Source: Tachypleus tridentatus (Eukaryota; Arthropoda; Merostomata; Xiphosura; Limulidae). From it: DNA of 64,000 nucleotides. The stretch is from contig NC_134837.1 in NCBI RefSeq assembly GCF_004210375.1, positions 157,645,310 to 157,709,309 of the forward strand, in the 5' to 3' direction. Position 1 is the stretch's first letter. Each line of letters starts with the position of its first letter. Shown here one piece after another: positions 26,936 to 38,764 of this stretch. The notes under the pieces were generated by a model. It saw nothing but the letters and a program-made list of their open reading frames with translations. It searched no databases and was not told where the DNA came from. Both the position numbers and the translations under genes were made by a program.

Positions 26936-27878
26936 TGGACAGATATTTAGGTTGATCCAAAATGCATATGCTAAGGTAAAGGTGCAAAATAATCTTAAGT
27001 AATAATATATATGACAAATGAGTGAAAAACAGTGAAAAATTAATATAATAAACAATTAACTAATACACTTATTGAAATTAGAACTAAGTGAAGAGTGAAA
27101 TATTTGTTTGAATTTAGTTTGCTGTTTGTGAAATACTTGTTTGTATTTTTTAAAATAGTTTACTTGGCACTATTCCAAAGACAAGATCTAGTGTCATACA
27201 AGGTATACATACATACTCTGATATCTTTATCAGAAAGAGTGTTGTCTGTAAAAAACATCAGTCTCACCGTTGACTCATTAATATGTTGAATAGAAGCCGA
27301 ATTATAGCTCAAATCCTGAACTTCTGAGTAAAGCCCGGTTTCTTGTCGGATGAAGTACAACCGGGGATATAGCCGGGAGATTGGAAAGAAGATTGGAAAG
27401 GACTCGTCGACTAGCAAGCAGAGGAAAAATATTTGTAACCAGTGAAGCGTAGAACCATCACATGTCCTGGCAGTGGATTCAGTCGGCTGACTTGGTGTCC
27501 GAACGGAGCTAGAGCTGCTTAATGAGCGAAAACGGCACGCAGAAATTAGTTCCTGATGAAGACTGATGGCCACAAGAAATGCAAGCCGAAGTTTATAACC
27601 GACAGATCGGAAAAAAAATGACGAGTATGACGCTAGTGTACCACGTTAGGTGGCTCTAGCTGTCTACTTTTCTTCTGATGTGACATGTGGAAAAAATTGT
27701 TCATAAGAAATATTTCGTACGTTATAAAACGTTCGTAATGCCTTTTCTACTTGTGATCAACAGTTTTTTGATAATCACGTGAGTTAATTAATTAACTCAT
27801 ATTTTAAGTTTTGATACACTTAAGGTTGACTTCATGGTCAGTTTTCGGGAGAAATTATTTTCTAGTCTACATACTACT

Positions 27879-28138
27879 GTTTGTTTGTTTGTTTTTGAAT
27901 TTCGCGCAAAGCTACATGAGGGCTATCTGCGCTAGCCATCCCTAATTTAACAGTGTAAGACTAGAGGGAAGGCAGCTAGTCATCACCATTCACCGCCAAC
28001 TATTGGGCTACTCTTTTTACCGTTACATTATAATGCCCCCACTGCTTAAAGGGCGAGCATGTTTGGTGTGACGGAGATTCGAACCCTCAATGCTCGGATT
28101 ACGAGTCGAGGGCCTTAACCACTTGGCCATGCCAGGCC
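27879..28138 (-). mobile_element. SINE-A, near full length with internal deletion
   Basis: It runs from the GTTTGTTTGTTTGTTTTTGAA tail complement to CTTGGCCATGCCAGGCC. About 20 bp are missing near 28021, where the AATAGTGGGATTGACC block should be. Confidence 0.86.
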
Positions 28139-28239
28139 ACTACTGCATAATTAATAAGATGTCATACAAATGTTGAGTTCTGAATTTCTGAACTATCGCA
28201 TCGGGTTCGAATTGTACGATTCCATGAAATATTTCCTTG

Positions 28240-28380
28240 ATCTTGGGCTGTGCACGCGTTATAAGAGTGACAGTGAATCTCTTAAAATAAATAATGGGTG
28301 GTAGAGTACTACTGATCGTCTGCCTTTCTTATGATCAATACAATTTAAAATTAGAAACGGTAGCAGATAGCCTTAGTAGC
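28240..28380 (+). mobile_element. SINE-A fragment, degenerate
   Basis: Only the body part is seen: GCGTTATAAGAGTGACAGT, AATGGGTGGTAGAG and TTTAAAATTAGAAACGG. Confidence 0.45.
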
Positions 28381-28461
28381 TGTCATAAATCTAAAAATCG
28401 ACACTGAAATCTATATTTTTGAATTATTGAATATGAAAAAGAATTATCGTAAGACATAATA

Positions 28462-28515
28462 CTTTACTCAGCAGACAGCCCGATGTGGCTTTGCTATAAG
28501 AACACAAACACACAT
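28462..28515 (+). mobile_element. SINE-B 3' fragment
   Basis: The end block CAGCAGACAGCCCGATGTGG is followed by CTTTGCTATAAGAACACAAA. The tRNA-like head is absent. Confidence 0.55.
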
Positions 28516-29240
28516 AATACTTTACACCCATAAAAGGTCGTGCAAGCTTAAAACAATCGTATTCGATAACTTCAATGACAGATAAACGTTGTTAGGAAAA
28601 CATTATTCCAATTATTATATATTTTCTTCATTTTTCTTAGAATGATCATTAAATGTTAAGTTTGGACATAATTCATTAAAAAAGAAGAGATAATGACTTA
28701 TCGATTTTCACAGCGAAACGTTTAGAAAACAACTATTTGAAGTAAACTAGAGCTAGAAAACTTTAATGAAGATAAGATAACTTCAATCAAATGATGAAAT
28801 ACTACAGAAATCGTCTTGTGATGGTGATATGTCCTATATTATAATACGTGGCTAGTATCTATGATATCTTATAGTATGTGTAGATAAAGAATAAAAAAAA
28901 AACAACTTTACTGGAAGTCGGAATCTGTTTCCGCTCACTTAAACAAGTAGTAACTCCATAATGGCGACTGTCAACGGTTACTTGTCTGAAGAACAGATGA
29001 GAAGAGGTATATCTTCTGCTTGGCTGTTCTTAGTTTATTTCTTGAAGACGAAATAGGGGAATATCAATGACGTCATCCAAATGATCTTCTTGACTGGCGA
29101 GAAGGTTTTTACGCTCTCCTGGACAGATGCAAGCGTATATATGTATGGCTGATTTTTGATTTATTTCTGTTTTATCAGAGCGTATACCTTATCTATTTTG
29201 TATCCTTTCACGTTTTGTTTAAACAACAAATAAACATGCC

Positions 29241-29241
29241 A

Positions 29242-29308
<67 letters not shown>
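29241..29308. repeat. long TA microsatellite
   Basis: About 65 bp of nearly pure TA is interrupted by TATATGTATA at three places. It can extrude as a cruciform. Shorter TA runs occur near 17467, 18788, 22341, 51106, 56807, 59830 and 63474. Confidence 0.95.
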
Positions 29309-29309
<1 letters not shown>

Positions 29310-30496
29310 AAATGATTAATCACGTATTCTGCTTTTATCAAACATCTTTTATTGTCTTATTTTTCATCAACAACAGCAAAAGAAGTGATAAATAGCAACT
29401 CAATCACTATCAACAACTAAACCCTGAACGAAATGGAGTTTCCATTAAAAGTTTCATTACGTTTTAAATTTCAGAAAATGCTAAGAAGAAATAAATGAAA
29501 AAGAAATTATACCTAAAACAGCCAGAAAATTCTGCGGTTTGTTCTTTAAGAAAAACAAAGTTATTTTTCTGATCTGGTATGTAACGAGGTCACTCTTAAT
29601 TTTACAGAAGAAAAATACTATTAACATGTTTCATTCGATACATAGTTTTGCATTTTCGATACAAATCCTCATAATAAATCTTATACCACTTATCACGTGA
29701 TCCTGTTGAAACCAATTTTGTCCTTACATGAGATTGAACAATTTCGATAAAATGGAAAAGTAATTTAAAATATCTATAATTTATGTAAACGTATTTCCAA
29801 AACAATGTATTGAATTATCCCGTATTTTTTCGTCTGTATTTGATTCAAGTTTTCTAAACTTAACAGATACCCATACTTCACCATCAGTTTCAAAAATAAA
29901 AGTAGATCTGGGGTACATTGAATAAATTGAGGTTTCATGGTGTAGCATGTGAACGTATTTTACATACGGATAGTATCAGGTTTAATACGTAGTATCAGTC
30001 TTACCAAACAAATCGAAATGAGTTTTTATTGTGAACGTTTCTTTGACGTACGGATTAATGACCATTTCATTAACTTAAAAATAATTTATAGTAATAACTT
30101 CAGACTATCTCATTACTAAGCTGAGATAAACTCAAGCAACTGCTGTTAAAAGTACGAACTGAAATACAATGTCATATAATTCTATGTTACAAAGCGTTAT
30201 TCCAAGTACTTATTCCTAATCTATTATAAAAGCGCTTGAAGGATCTTTTACTTCAACTACAATCTTAAAGGGCTATATATATGCAAAAACGGCTCGTTTG
30301 GGTTGAGAAAATATTTTACATAGAAGAGCGAACAACGTTTCGACCTTCTTCGGTCATCGTCAGGTTCACAAAGAAAGAGGTAACTGACCGGAAGCTGACC
30401 ACATGTTTGAAAGGGGTTGTGTAACTGGGTGTCGGAATGTAGAGGGCGGTATTAGATGTTTCAATATACAATTTTATTTTATTTTATTTTATTATA

Positions 30497-31409
30497 TTAA
30501 TATAGGTATAAAGACGTTCCTTTATATTGGTTTATTTTGGGTTTAAGTTGTTGTATAAGTAAGGCTTCTTTAATTTTGCGTTTGTTTATGTTTGTTTCTT
30601 TATTTAGTATTTGAGTGTTTTCTATGGTTATGTTGTGTTTATTTGACTTGCAGTGTTCGAAAACATGTGAAGGTGACTTTTTATGTTCTTTTAATCTGGT
30701 TTCAAATTTTCTACTTGTTTCTCCAATATAGAAGTCGTGGCAGTTATCACATTGTATTTTGTAAATAATGTTGGTGTGGTTTTTGTCAGTGTAGTTTTTA
30801 CATAGTATAGACCTCAGTTTTGTGCCTGGTTTTTGAATAAATTTGGTATTAACTGGAATGTCATATTTTGTTACTAGTTTTTGCCAAATGTTGGTTATTT
30901 GTTTGCTGATGTCAGGAATATATGGTATACAGCAGTATATGGTTTCGTGATTTTGATTCGTGAGATATATTTACTTTAGTTGGTTGATTTTGCTTTCTGT
31001 CTAGGTGGGTGCGTATAATGTTTTCTACGGTTTGTGGAGGAAACTTATTGATGTTGATAAAGTATTGTTTTATTTTGTCTAATTCATCGTTAATTTTATC
31101 TGGTGAGCATAGTTTTATGGCTGTGTTTATTTGGTTTCTTAGTATGTTGAGTTTTTGTTTTGTTTCATGTGCTGAGTCCCAAGGAATGTATAGTCCAGTA
31201 TGGGTGATTTTTCGGTGGATTTCTGTTTTGAATTGTGTGTCGGTTCTTGTAATTTTGAGGTTAAGAAATGATATTTGATTGCTTTCTTCCTGTTCACATG
31301 TGAAGTTAATGTTGGGATGTATAGAGTTAATGTGATTGAAAAAATTAAGTATGTGTTCTGTAGAGTTGAATCCCGCAACCGTGTTGCGGAAACCATATTC
31401 AAAGAACAT
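30497..31409 (-). pseudogene. Penelope-like reverse transcriptase C-terminus with GIY-YIG endonuclease, frameshifted and 5'-truncated
   Basis: Read on the minus strand, this begins where the RT catalytic motif should be. The expected YVDD-type box is absent and the frame opens just downstream of its position. It continues through an RT thumb-like region (SIHPNINFTCE, ISFLNLKITRT) and a linker. A one-base frameshift near 30951-30955 moves the frame, after which a GIY-YIG endonuclease can be read (IIYKIQCDNCHDFYIGETS, then RLKEH and EALLIQQLKPKIN) to the stop at 30497. The final 190 bp or so lie in the inverted arm, so the same C-terminal sequence is also readable on the plus strand at about 31401-31595. 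The element lacks a complete RT and cannot be autonomous. Confidence 0.85.
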
Positions 31410-31595
31410 AAAAAGTCACCTTCACACGTTTTCGAACACTGCAAGTCAAATAAACACAACATAACCATAGAAAACACTCAAATACTAAATAAAGAAACAA
31501 ACATAAACAAACGCAAAATTAAAGAAGCCTTACTTATACAACAACTTAAACCCAAAATAAACCAATATAAAGGAACGTCTTTATACCTATATTAA
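31401..31595 (+). pseudogene. inverted duplicate of the Penelope-like endonuclease C-terminus
   Basis: This plus-strand segment encodes EHKKSPSHVFEHCKSNKHN and the rest of the endonuclease tail to the same stop as the minus-strand copy at 30497. It is the right inverted arm of the element, not a separate gene. Confidence 0.85.
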
Positions 31596-31904
31596 TATAA
31601 TAAAATAAAATAAAATTGTATATTGAAACATCTAATACCGCCCTCTACATTCCGACACCCAGTTATACAACCCCTTTCAAACATGTGGTCAGCTTCCGGT
31701 CAGTTACCTCTTTCTTTGTGAACCTGACGATGACCGAAGAAGGTCGAAACGTTGTTCGCTCTTCTATGTAAAATATTTTCTCAACCCAAACGAGCCGTTT
31801 TTGCATATATATTTCTCAATAAGTGGGTTTCTCGACATCACTGAATCTTAAAGGGCACTTGTCAGCTAATCTTACGCAATACATAATGTTAATAAGCCGG
31901 GAGT

Positions 31905-32050
31905 GACCCATGGACTAGCGTGCTGGGCCGGGTATTGAAAGTCTAAGGGTCGTGCCACAATATTGCCGAAATCACGCTAAATACGATCAGCTGTGGGTGC
32001 ATTACAAGAGTGACAATTAACCCCATTATATTAACTCAAGAGTTAACTAT
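31905..32050 (+). mobile_element. SINE-A-like fragment, degenerate
   Basis: An eroded head-like stretch (GTGCTGGGCCGGGTATTG) is followed by TGGGTGCATTACAAGAGTGA. It directly follows the Penelope-like insertion. Confidence 0.35.
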
Positions 32051-32696
32051 CGTATTTGTATATTACAAAATTCAAGTTTTGAAAGTTTACTCAATTTAAC
32101 ACACCTAGATGAATGATTAAAGAAACTTCGACACAAATACCTAAATAGTGTACAAATCATAATTATGGCACGAAGAAAAGTTGAAAGTGGAGACAAAAAT
32201 GAAATAATTATAAAACTAACCAAATACTCTTCACTGTTGATATTCAGCCAATACTGTTTAACGTTGAAACCGCACTTAATATTTAGTGTATAAGCTTTAA
32301 GCCATTTAGTATTCTCGTACATCTTAAATAAAAGATTTATTGAATACTTTGATCGCTTCTGGAGAATGATACTACCAGCTTATGTGAGTGTGATACTCTG
32401 CTTCCTTCACTATATATAGTCTTGGTCAAAATGTTTGTACACTTTTCCATACTAGTGCTATTGTCTACATGTATGGAGTAGTTATTGAGTATATGCCAGA
32501 GCAGTAACAAAGAAGGTAGTGTATGATCGGACAAACATATATGAGTCGTTATTCTGGTCTGTATAAGTTGTTGTCAGTATTTTTTCATCAAAATATACAT
32601 ACTCTCTTCTATAAGAATGTTGTGCTTCTGGTGTAAGCATTTTTGAAACAGATCAACACTTTGTCCAGGGAATTTCTGTGTACTTGGTATAGAGTT

Positions 32697-33280
32697 ATGC
32701 CATGCCACGTGTCAAAAGTTATAAAGCGTCAAATTGTTAGATCGTCCAGAAATGGTATGATGCAAACGGACATCGTCAGAGTAGTATCCCAATATACTGT
32801 ATCCAGGACCATGAAACGTCATCGAACTATAGGAAACGTTTCAGGAAAGTCTACTGGTATACGCCGAAGATGACATGTTTTGATCAAGTTAACATGCTCT
32901 TCATATCTTCCATGGAACCGTCAATGGCGCGATTTAGCATCACCTGGAGACGATATTTCTTCCATATGCTACAACGTTTGACAATAACTCTGTGGCCTAG
33001 TACGCGTATTGTACAGAGTTATTTCAACCAGGAGTACGTTGCAAGATTTCCATGACCAGCAAGCAAAGTCTCCAAATTGTAATCCCGTTGGGAACTGCTC
33101 GGCAGAACTGAGCCGAAATATTGTTTACCACGACCCTAAGCCAGCTACGGTAGCTGAGTTGCAGTGCCTTCTAGTGACAAGTTGGGATGAAATTACGGTG
33201 AATTACATCAATAACCTCATCAGCAGCATGGAATGTCGTTTGCGAAGATTGTTAGTGTACGAGAAGGACCAATCAAGCAC
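32697..33280 (+). pseudogene. degenerate Tc1/mariner transposase relic (second family)
   Basis: The N-terminal part contains KRQIVRSSRNGMMQTDIVRV and VSRTMKRHRTIGNV, which match the helix-turn-helix region of Tc1-like transposases. The C-terminal part (33009-33275) contains RIVQSYFNQE, QAKSPNCNP and NYINNLISSMECRLRRLL, the familiar end of the same family. The middle, including the first catalytic Asp region, is missing or unreadable, and at least three frames are needed. The sequence is unrelated in detail to the transposon at 8.2 kb. A possible left terminus (AGTCTTGGTCAAAATGTTTG) occurs near 32419, but I could not place a convincing partner on the right. Confidence 0.78.
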
Positions 33281-36200
33281 TAAATGTTTAATATCAACTG
33301 ATATAAGGTTACAGATGCTATTTATGATAAGCTGGTGATATAATTTGTCATTATGTATATTTTAGTAAGCTTCTGTTGTGATAAATGAAATATTGAATTA
33401 CACATGTTTCTACAAGTGTTTGACAAAATTGTTCGCTGTTCTGAAAAATCGTTCATGTTGTCCACAGAATCAGCTTAACAATAATGATATTATTTGTTGC
33501 AAAATATGAAAATAAGACTGTACATTTTTCGCACACCAGACGAATGCACTGGCAACTGAGCCAAATGGCCTTTAGTGTTTACTTACGCTACCACGGAACT
33601 AATACAGATGTAACTAACATTAATCAAAGTCACGCTACCTATGTAAAGTTCACTATCATCTCCGTTCAAACAAATTATTTCAGTGTATTAACCGAATGTC
33701 TGTGAAGCAATAAGAGATTATCCAAAATAATATACAGAAGCTTTACTCGAACTATCAAGGAGCAAAATATCTTTATCAAATAAATCACGTAATGAAATAA
33801 GCAAATAAAGATGGAACAGACATAGTCTTAATGAAGTACCTTTGGTAAGATGGTGACAATACAGTATCAGCACTACTCACGACTAGTAGTATCATATACG
33901 AACGCCTAAATGCACTTCATCATTACACTTTTTTAGTTGTATAGGTACTAATTATCAATTGATGTATATTCTACACTCCAGTCTCGAGTATGCCGTTTTT
34001 AGAGAAGTCCTGAGAAAGATCATACGTATTGGAAAGAGTCATGATTTATTTCTGAGTCATCTTGTAAAATCAGCAACTATAAGTAACGTAACAAACTTTC
34101 TTCGTAGTTAAGTTGTTACGTGTACACTGAAACTGTTTAACATTACACGTATTAAAAGCGTCCACCATCGTTATTATTGCACGTGTGGCAAAAACCACAT
34201 AAATTATCACACCAAATAGAATAGAATTACAGCTATACATATATAGTATCTTTATTGAGGAGGAGTTCGTTATGGCTCCTTCCCTCCATATTAACACACA
34301 TTGTATCCACAGAGATGTTTAGGTATAAAAAATATATATTGTGGTAATGTTTATACGGATTATTTCAAAGCACAGAAGCCACAAAAAGATAATTTTAAAG
34401 AAACTTTTATTATTATACATATCTTTGCATTGAAGATATTACCTTCAACAGAGTGTTTGTTACATAAAGACTGGTACAACCAGCCACTATGACGGCTGTG
34501 CAACCCTGAAATTGAAGTACTTGATCCACATATAATTGTTTGTTTGTTTTCAAACAAGTGCCTATACAACAAAGAGTGCATACAACTTTAAATTAAACAT
34601 AATATAACACAATATTATACCATAATAGTGAAAGTCCCTAGCGTACGGAAGATGAGGTTCATCAATAGGGTAAGATCGAAAACGACGTTAAGTACATTTT
34701 TAGAAAACGACACAGCAACAATGAAGGTTAAAACAAATAAACACAGTGAATGATGATTGAACGATTTATATGGCGACAAACCACAAATGAGAAAATAGTT
34801 ATAGCCGGTCTGTGTTTAATATTCATATTAATTTCCAGACAAAAACTTTGAAATTGGCATCTAAAAATTACTTAAACTATTATTAGGTGAAAAATGTTAA
34901 ACGAACGTTATTCGTCTTCCTGACCAGATTTGGTAGAAAAAGCTCGAAACTCTTTACTTGTAAAGACATTCAGATTAAATAAGTGTTTTTAATGAAATAA
35001 TATTTAAGTTATTTTACCTGATGACAAAGTTATAATTTAATATGTAACAAAATTCTTACTTTTCTTGTTCCTGAAAGTGTTATTTCCCAATTGCTTATCC
35101 CTAAAGTAAATGGAAAAGACCTATTTTTCTCTTCAAACTTTACTTTTGTGACCTGGGAGCGTATAACAAAAACATGATGGGAGACTATATTTGGGAGCTG
35201 ATATGTGAAAGTGATTTACATTACAGTCTCAAATCTCGAAAAACTACTTACTTCTAAACATTTTTGTATAACTTTAGTATAAATACACGTAATTCTTGTT
35301 TCATATGTTGTTTTATTCAGATCTTATGTAAATGAAAATGTGCAAATTTGCCCGTTTTTACATAGAAAATAGGTTAATTTCTAAATTTTATTATCCAGGT
35401 CACAAAAGCAAAGTTTCAAGGGAATAAATGGCCATTTTCTGTACTTTTATAACATAAGCAACTAAGAAATAACACATACTATCCAGGAACAAAATTTATG
35501 TTACATAGTGTAATTAAATAAACAGACGAATAGTTAACTTTACTCATTAATGATACAAAAGTGGCAAAAGTATCTCACATTTTGTCCAGTAACTAAAATT
35601 CTGAGTCAGTCTTAGTATAGATAAGAAAGTTTAAAAATTAATTGATATAAAGTCAGAACACTGTTTTGTTAAAACAGTTTTACTAATTTTTGTTAAATAT
35701 TTTTGGAATTTTAGTTTGCAATTAAATAGTATTTGTTATATAAGATTAAGCTTAAATATGTTATTCAGAATTGAAGAACATATATACTTGCTACTCTTTC
35801 GACAAATCAGAATTGGAAAAAGCCTAATAAGTTAAACCAATCTTATTATTGTGTTCAGCTGTCCAATGTTTAATTTTACTAGAGGTTTTATATAAATTCT
35901 GAAACACACACCATATTTTTTAAGAAACGTAATCAATCCTTTTAAAAAAAAAAGTCATACAAATAATTTTCTGAGATTTAAAAGTAAGATAATGCTTTTC
36001 TTCTGTTTAATGCTTTTTTATCTTTGGTTTTCATAAGAGTCATATTTTGTTACATATATTTGATTCACAGGGTGATATTCAATGCGACGAAAACTTTTAT
36101 GAGAACCATTAACTATGACTCTACACCTCAAGTCCACTAACTACATTAAACTTGTGAATTTAGCAATGGTAGTCATGTTACAGAAAACATGTGAAACATA

Positions 36201-36538
36201 AACATTTGGAGAGAAAGTAAAGTTTGTACATAAAATGATAGATAACGTTAATACATCATTGTGTGAAAGTGAAATAAATAAATAAAAGACATTATGCTTG
36301 ATATCTGTGTAGAAAAATGCTGGGGACAAAAGAAAAACAAAAAGGAAAGCTCTATGAATATATATTTTTTTCTAATCTAGAAATATATCTACTTATAACA
36401 ACTTGACAGAAATGTTCAGCTAACATCAGCATTCCATACGTAAAACATTAAACTAGAAAGAGGTATACTTGACCACTGGCCTACTGACAACCACAAACTG
36501 TACACTTAACTTCTGCTAAGATGAGCTTATTTTTATAG
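33281..36538. other. gene-free AT-rich stretch downstream of Lim1
   Basis: It holds the diverged foldback element at 35041-35507 and otherwise no gene, RNA gene or repeat that I can support. Confidence 0.6.
35041..35507. repeat. diverged foldback element, 467 bp
   Basis: The left arm (35041-35157) and right arm (35394-35507) are inverted copies sharing TATGTAACA, TTGTTCCTG, GTTATTTC, TTGCTTAT and CTTTTGTGACCTGG. The arms have diverged substantially, so the insertion is old. The centre of about 235 bp has no open frame of note. Confidence 0.7.
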
Positions 36539-37708
36539 TTTATTCCTCAGTCCAGCAGAAGATAAACGTTATGACCCGCGTGTTTCATTTCGTCCATACT
36601 ATTGTTTTCATAGCAATATAACCCAACACTAAGTTGTGTCACTTTGTCATTTGAATCCAACGAAGGTCATTAGAGAGATTACAATACTTATGATGATTTT
36701 TGTCCTTTGGCCACGTGACAAAAGCGTGATAATTTTTATAGGATGACATTGTTATTCACTACTGCCCTTGACGTCAGTTGGCCTCACACACTTTAAAAAA
36801 CAAAAACAATTTCAGCATTCCTCGAAGCCACTTAAATGCGTGGAAATGCAGTCTTCAAGTCGAAAATTTTTGTATGTAATTATGAAAGAAAAACATGCGC
36901 GAAAGAAGTTGTGAAACTGTCCCATATATTTACATTGAGTATGAGGACTAATCACCGTATAATTACACATTCAGATATTCAGATTACTTTTTTCTTTTAG
37001 AGGAATCAAACTAAGTATTCCGCCACTAAGTTGAAAGTTTGAAGCTGGAGTACTTTGATCCTAAACACATGCTTGAGCTAAAAGCAGTTTCATACAACTA
37101 TGTATACATAAATAACATTCATGCACTAACAAGGAATATTATTTACATCAACAACAAATGCTTTTAAATATTGAAAAATGAGGATCTTATATCATGACTT
37201 TTTTGTTATATCCGAATATTGTTGGTTTCTCATCGCAATTCGAAATCTGACGTGGTCGATCATTTCATCGAAGAACTCTCATTCTTGTCAAGTGCTCATA
37301 AAAATTTTGTTAAATGCAAATGTACATGCGAATATTTCGAGTTCTTTGAACGTTACACCAGGTATGTTAGCATTAATAGCACAACTATCTGGTGAAGTTA
37401 TACATTTCCTGTTGACTCAGTTGCGAAAAAAAAACCCGGTAAAATTGAAACGCACTTCTCTAGAAATTTCGCTAGTATTGATGAAGAACCTAGGAGTTAT
37501 ATTTGACAGCTTCTGCTACGATTGGCCTATTATTAGGCCTAACTTTCCAAAGGGTGTGTTTGTTCCCAACTTTTCTTATTTAAAGGTGAGTGGGGGTAAT
37601 TGGAGGTTGATTAGGTTTTGTTTACTTGTTCTTTTTTTCCAGAACAACAAATGTTATTTTTTTTTAAATTCATCCAGATCAAACAGAGTCCGTTTGACGA
37701 GAATAATG
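36539..37708 (-). other. probable Lim1 3' UTR with candidate polyadenylation signal
   Basis: Reading past the stop on the minus strand, the first canonical AATAAA is at 36544-36539 (TTTATT on the plus strand), which would give a 3' UTR of about 1.2 kb. No splice-worthy coding stretch follows the stop. Whether this signal or one further away is used cannot be told from sequence alone. Confidence 0.4.
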
Positions 37709-37902
37709 TCACCAAACTGGTGTCTCACTTAGTGACTGATGAGAAAGACCTGGATGAAACGACTCTGGCGCTGAGGATCTAGGTGGGCCGTAACCATCTG
37801 TAACAGGTGGCAGATTCAGCACAGAGTCAGGACTGGAACGTTGAGACAAAAGATCGCTGTGGTGCTGGAGATAGGGGGCGTCTGCTGCAAGGTTCAGTTG
37901 CC
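37709..37902 (-). CDS. Lim1: Lim1, terminal coding exon with stop codon
   Basis: This minus-strand exon follows a pyrimidine-rich acceptor (TTTTTCCTTAG) and enters at phase 1, so the last G of the previous exon plus GG makes a glycine codon. It encodes 64 further codons including the TGA stop at 37709-37711. The residues run from QLNLAADAPYLQHHSDLL through a Ser/Pro-rich middle to SHQSLSETPVW and the stop. A C-terminal tryptophan in a short acidic context also closes vertebrate Lhx1/Lhx5 (ending AVW), which supports this being the true C-terminus. Phase agreement across all three exons makes a chance open frame very unlikely. The long plus-strand open frame at 37178-37732 runs antisense into this exon and I do not take it as a gene. 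Confidence 0.92.
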
Positions 37903-38104
37903 CTAAGGAAAAATAATTCAGTGTATAAACACCGCCAAACCAAAACTTTTTCCTTAACGTCTGAATGTCCTAAGACAAAATTAAAGCACTATTTATATAC
38001 TACTATGTATATAAACTTAGAAATCGACGAAATAGACTAAATACCTCCAGCTGATTCTTTAAGAATTTTTAATTGATATAATATAATTCAATATTCATGC
38101 AAGT

Positions 38105-38222
38105 GTGTGTGTGTTTTTATAGCAAAGCCACATCCGGCTATCTGCTGAGCCCACTGAGGGGAATCGAACCCCTGAGTTTAGCGTTGTAAATCCGTAGACA
38201 TACCGCTGTACTAGTGGGGGGG
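38105..38222 (-). mobile_element. SINE-B, near full length, in the 2 kb Lim1 intron
   Basis: The plus strand reads TTTTATAGCAAAGCCACATC, then GGGGAATCGAACCCCTGAG, GCGTTGTAAATCCGTAGACA and ACCGCTGTACTAGTGGGGG. It closely matches the 3.27 kb copy. Confidence 0.82.
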
Positions 38223-38764
38223 GAGCAACCTTCATACACCCCTAAGACTTCCTCTCTCTCTCTTACTCGGTACAGTAAGTATCACATATGCTATTGACGC
38301 TACTAAGTTAGCTGAAGTGACATCATCAACATCAAATGTTTTAGGTCTCTGTTTTTGAACTAAAAATGAATAAAAAGTAGTCCTTAACTATAAATATCAA
38401 GATTGCAACGTAGTGTGTAAAGATGATTCTTTATTCTGATGTAATTTGTTAAAAAACTATTTGATTTTTAACGAGCCAAACGCAAGAAAAATATGTGCAA
38501 CTGATGCACTTTTTACCAATACCCCATTTCTGAGAGTAAATTAACATTTTACTATTTTACTGATGTATTGTGCTCATATATTGTATCCGTATAAAACTTT
38601 AAGAAAAATAGTAGATAAGAGATTAAACGGGTTGGACGACAACAAACAAGTCATGTATTGTTGAGTTACCGCTTTATGAAGTAGCTGGTAAGTAACGGCT
38701 AATTATTATTGAAGTTTTGACAAGTATTCAATATATCGGACAATGGATTCGAATTAAACATCCT

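Larger units (their letters stand above)
10019..30260. other. gene-free flank with scattered SINEs and simple repeats
   Basis: Beyond the listed SINEs and duplications, no exon was supported. The longest open frames (for example 14734-15111, 15337-15684, 27160-27573) have AT-driven composition or no recognisable domain. Repeat-free stretches with raised GC are at about 13060-13180, 22570-22720 and 27380-27600. Confidence 0.55.
30274..31843 (-). mobile_element. Penelope-like retroelement with inverted terminal arm and 13-bp target duplication
   Basis: An identical 13-bp direct repeat, AATCTTAAAGGGC, lies at 30261-30273 and 31844-31856 and marks the target-site duplication. Between them a left arm (about 30276-30690) and a right arm (about 31401-31813) are nearly identical inverted copies of some 410 bp around a unique centre of about 710 bp. 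A tail of about 30 bp (to 31843) is present only at the right end. The minus-strand centre plus left arm encode the C-terminal part of a Penelope-type protein. Partial inverted copies at one end are a known habit of Penelope-like elements. The near identity of the arms suggests a fairly recent insertion. Confidence 0.88.

Noticed and set aside
27160..27573. 137-codon minus-strand frame
   Set aside because: No family resemblance, no convincing splice context, and the second half is low-complexity hydrophobic. It is kept only as a finding.
31275..31595. 106-codon plus-strand gene at the Penelope-like element
   Set aside because: Its C-terminal part is the inverted duplicate of the minus-strand endonuclease tail. 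The N-terminal part is antisense sequence.
37178..37732. 184-codon plus-strand open frame
   Set aside because: It runs antisense to the Lim1 3' UTR and last 24 bp of coding sequence, has no recognisable domain, and the minus-strand exon explains the conserved composition there.
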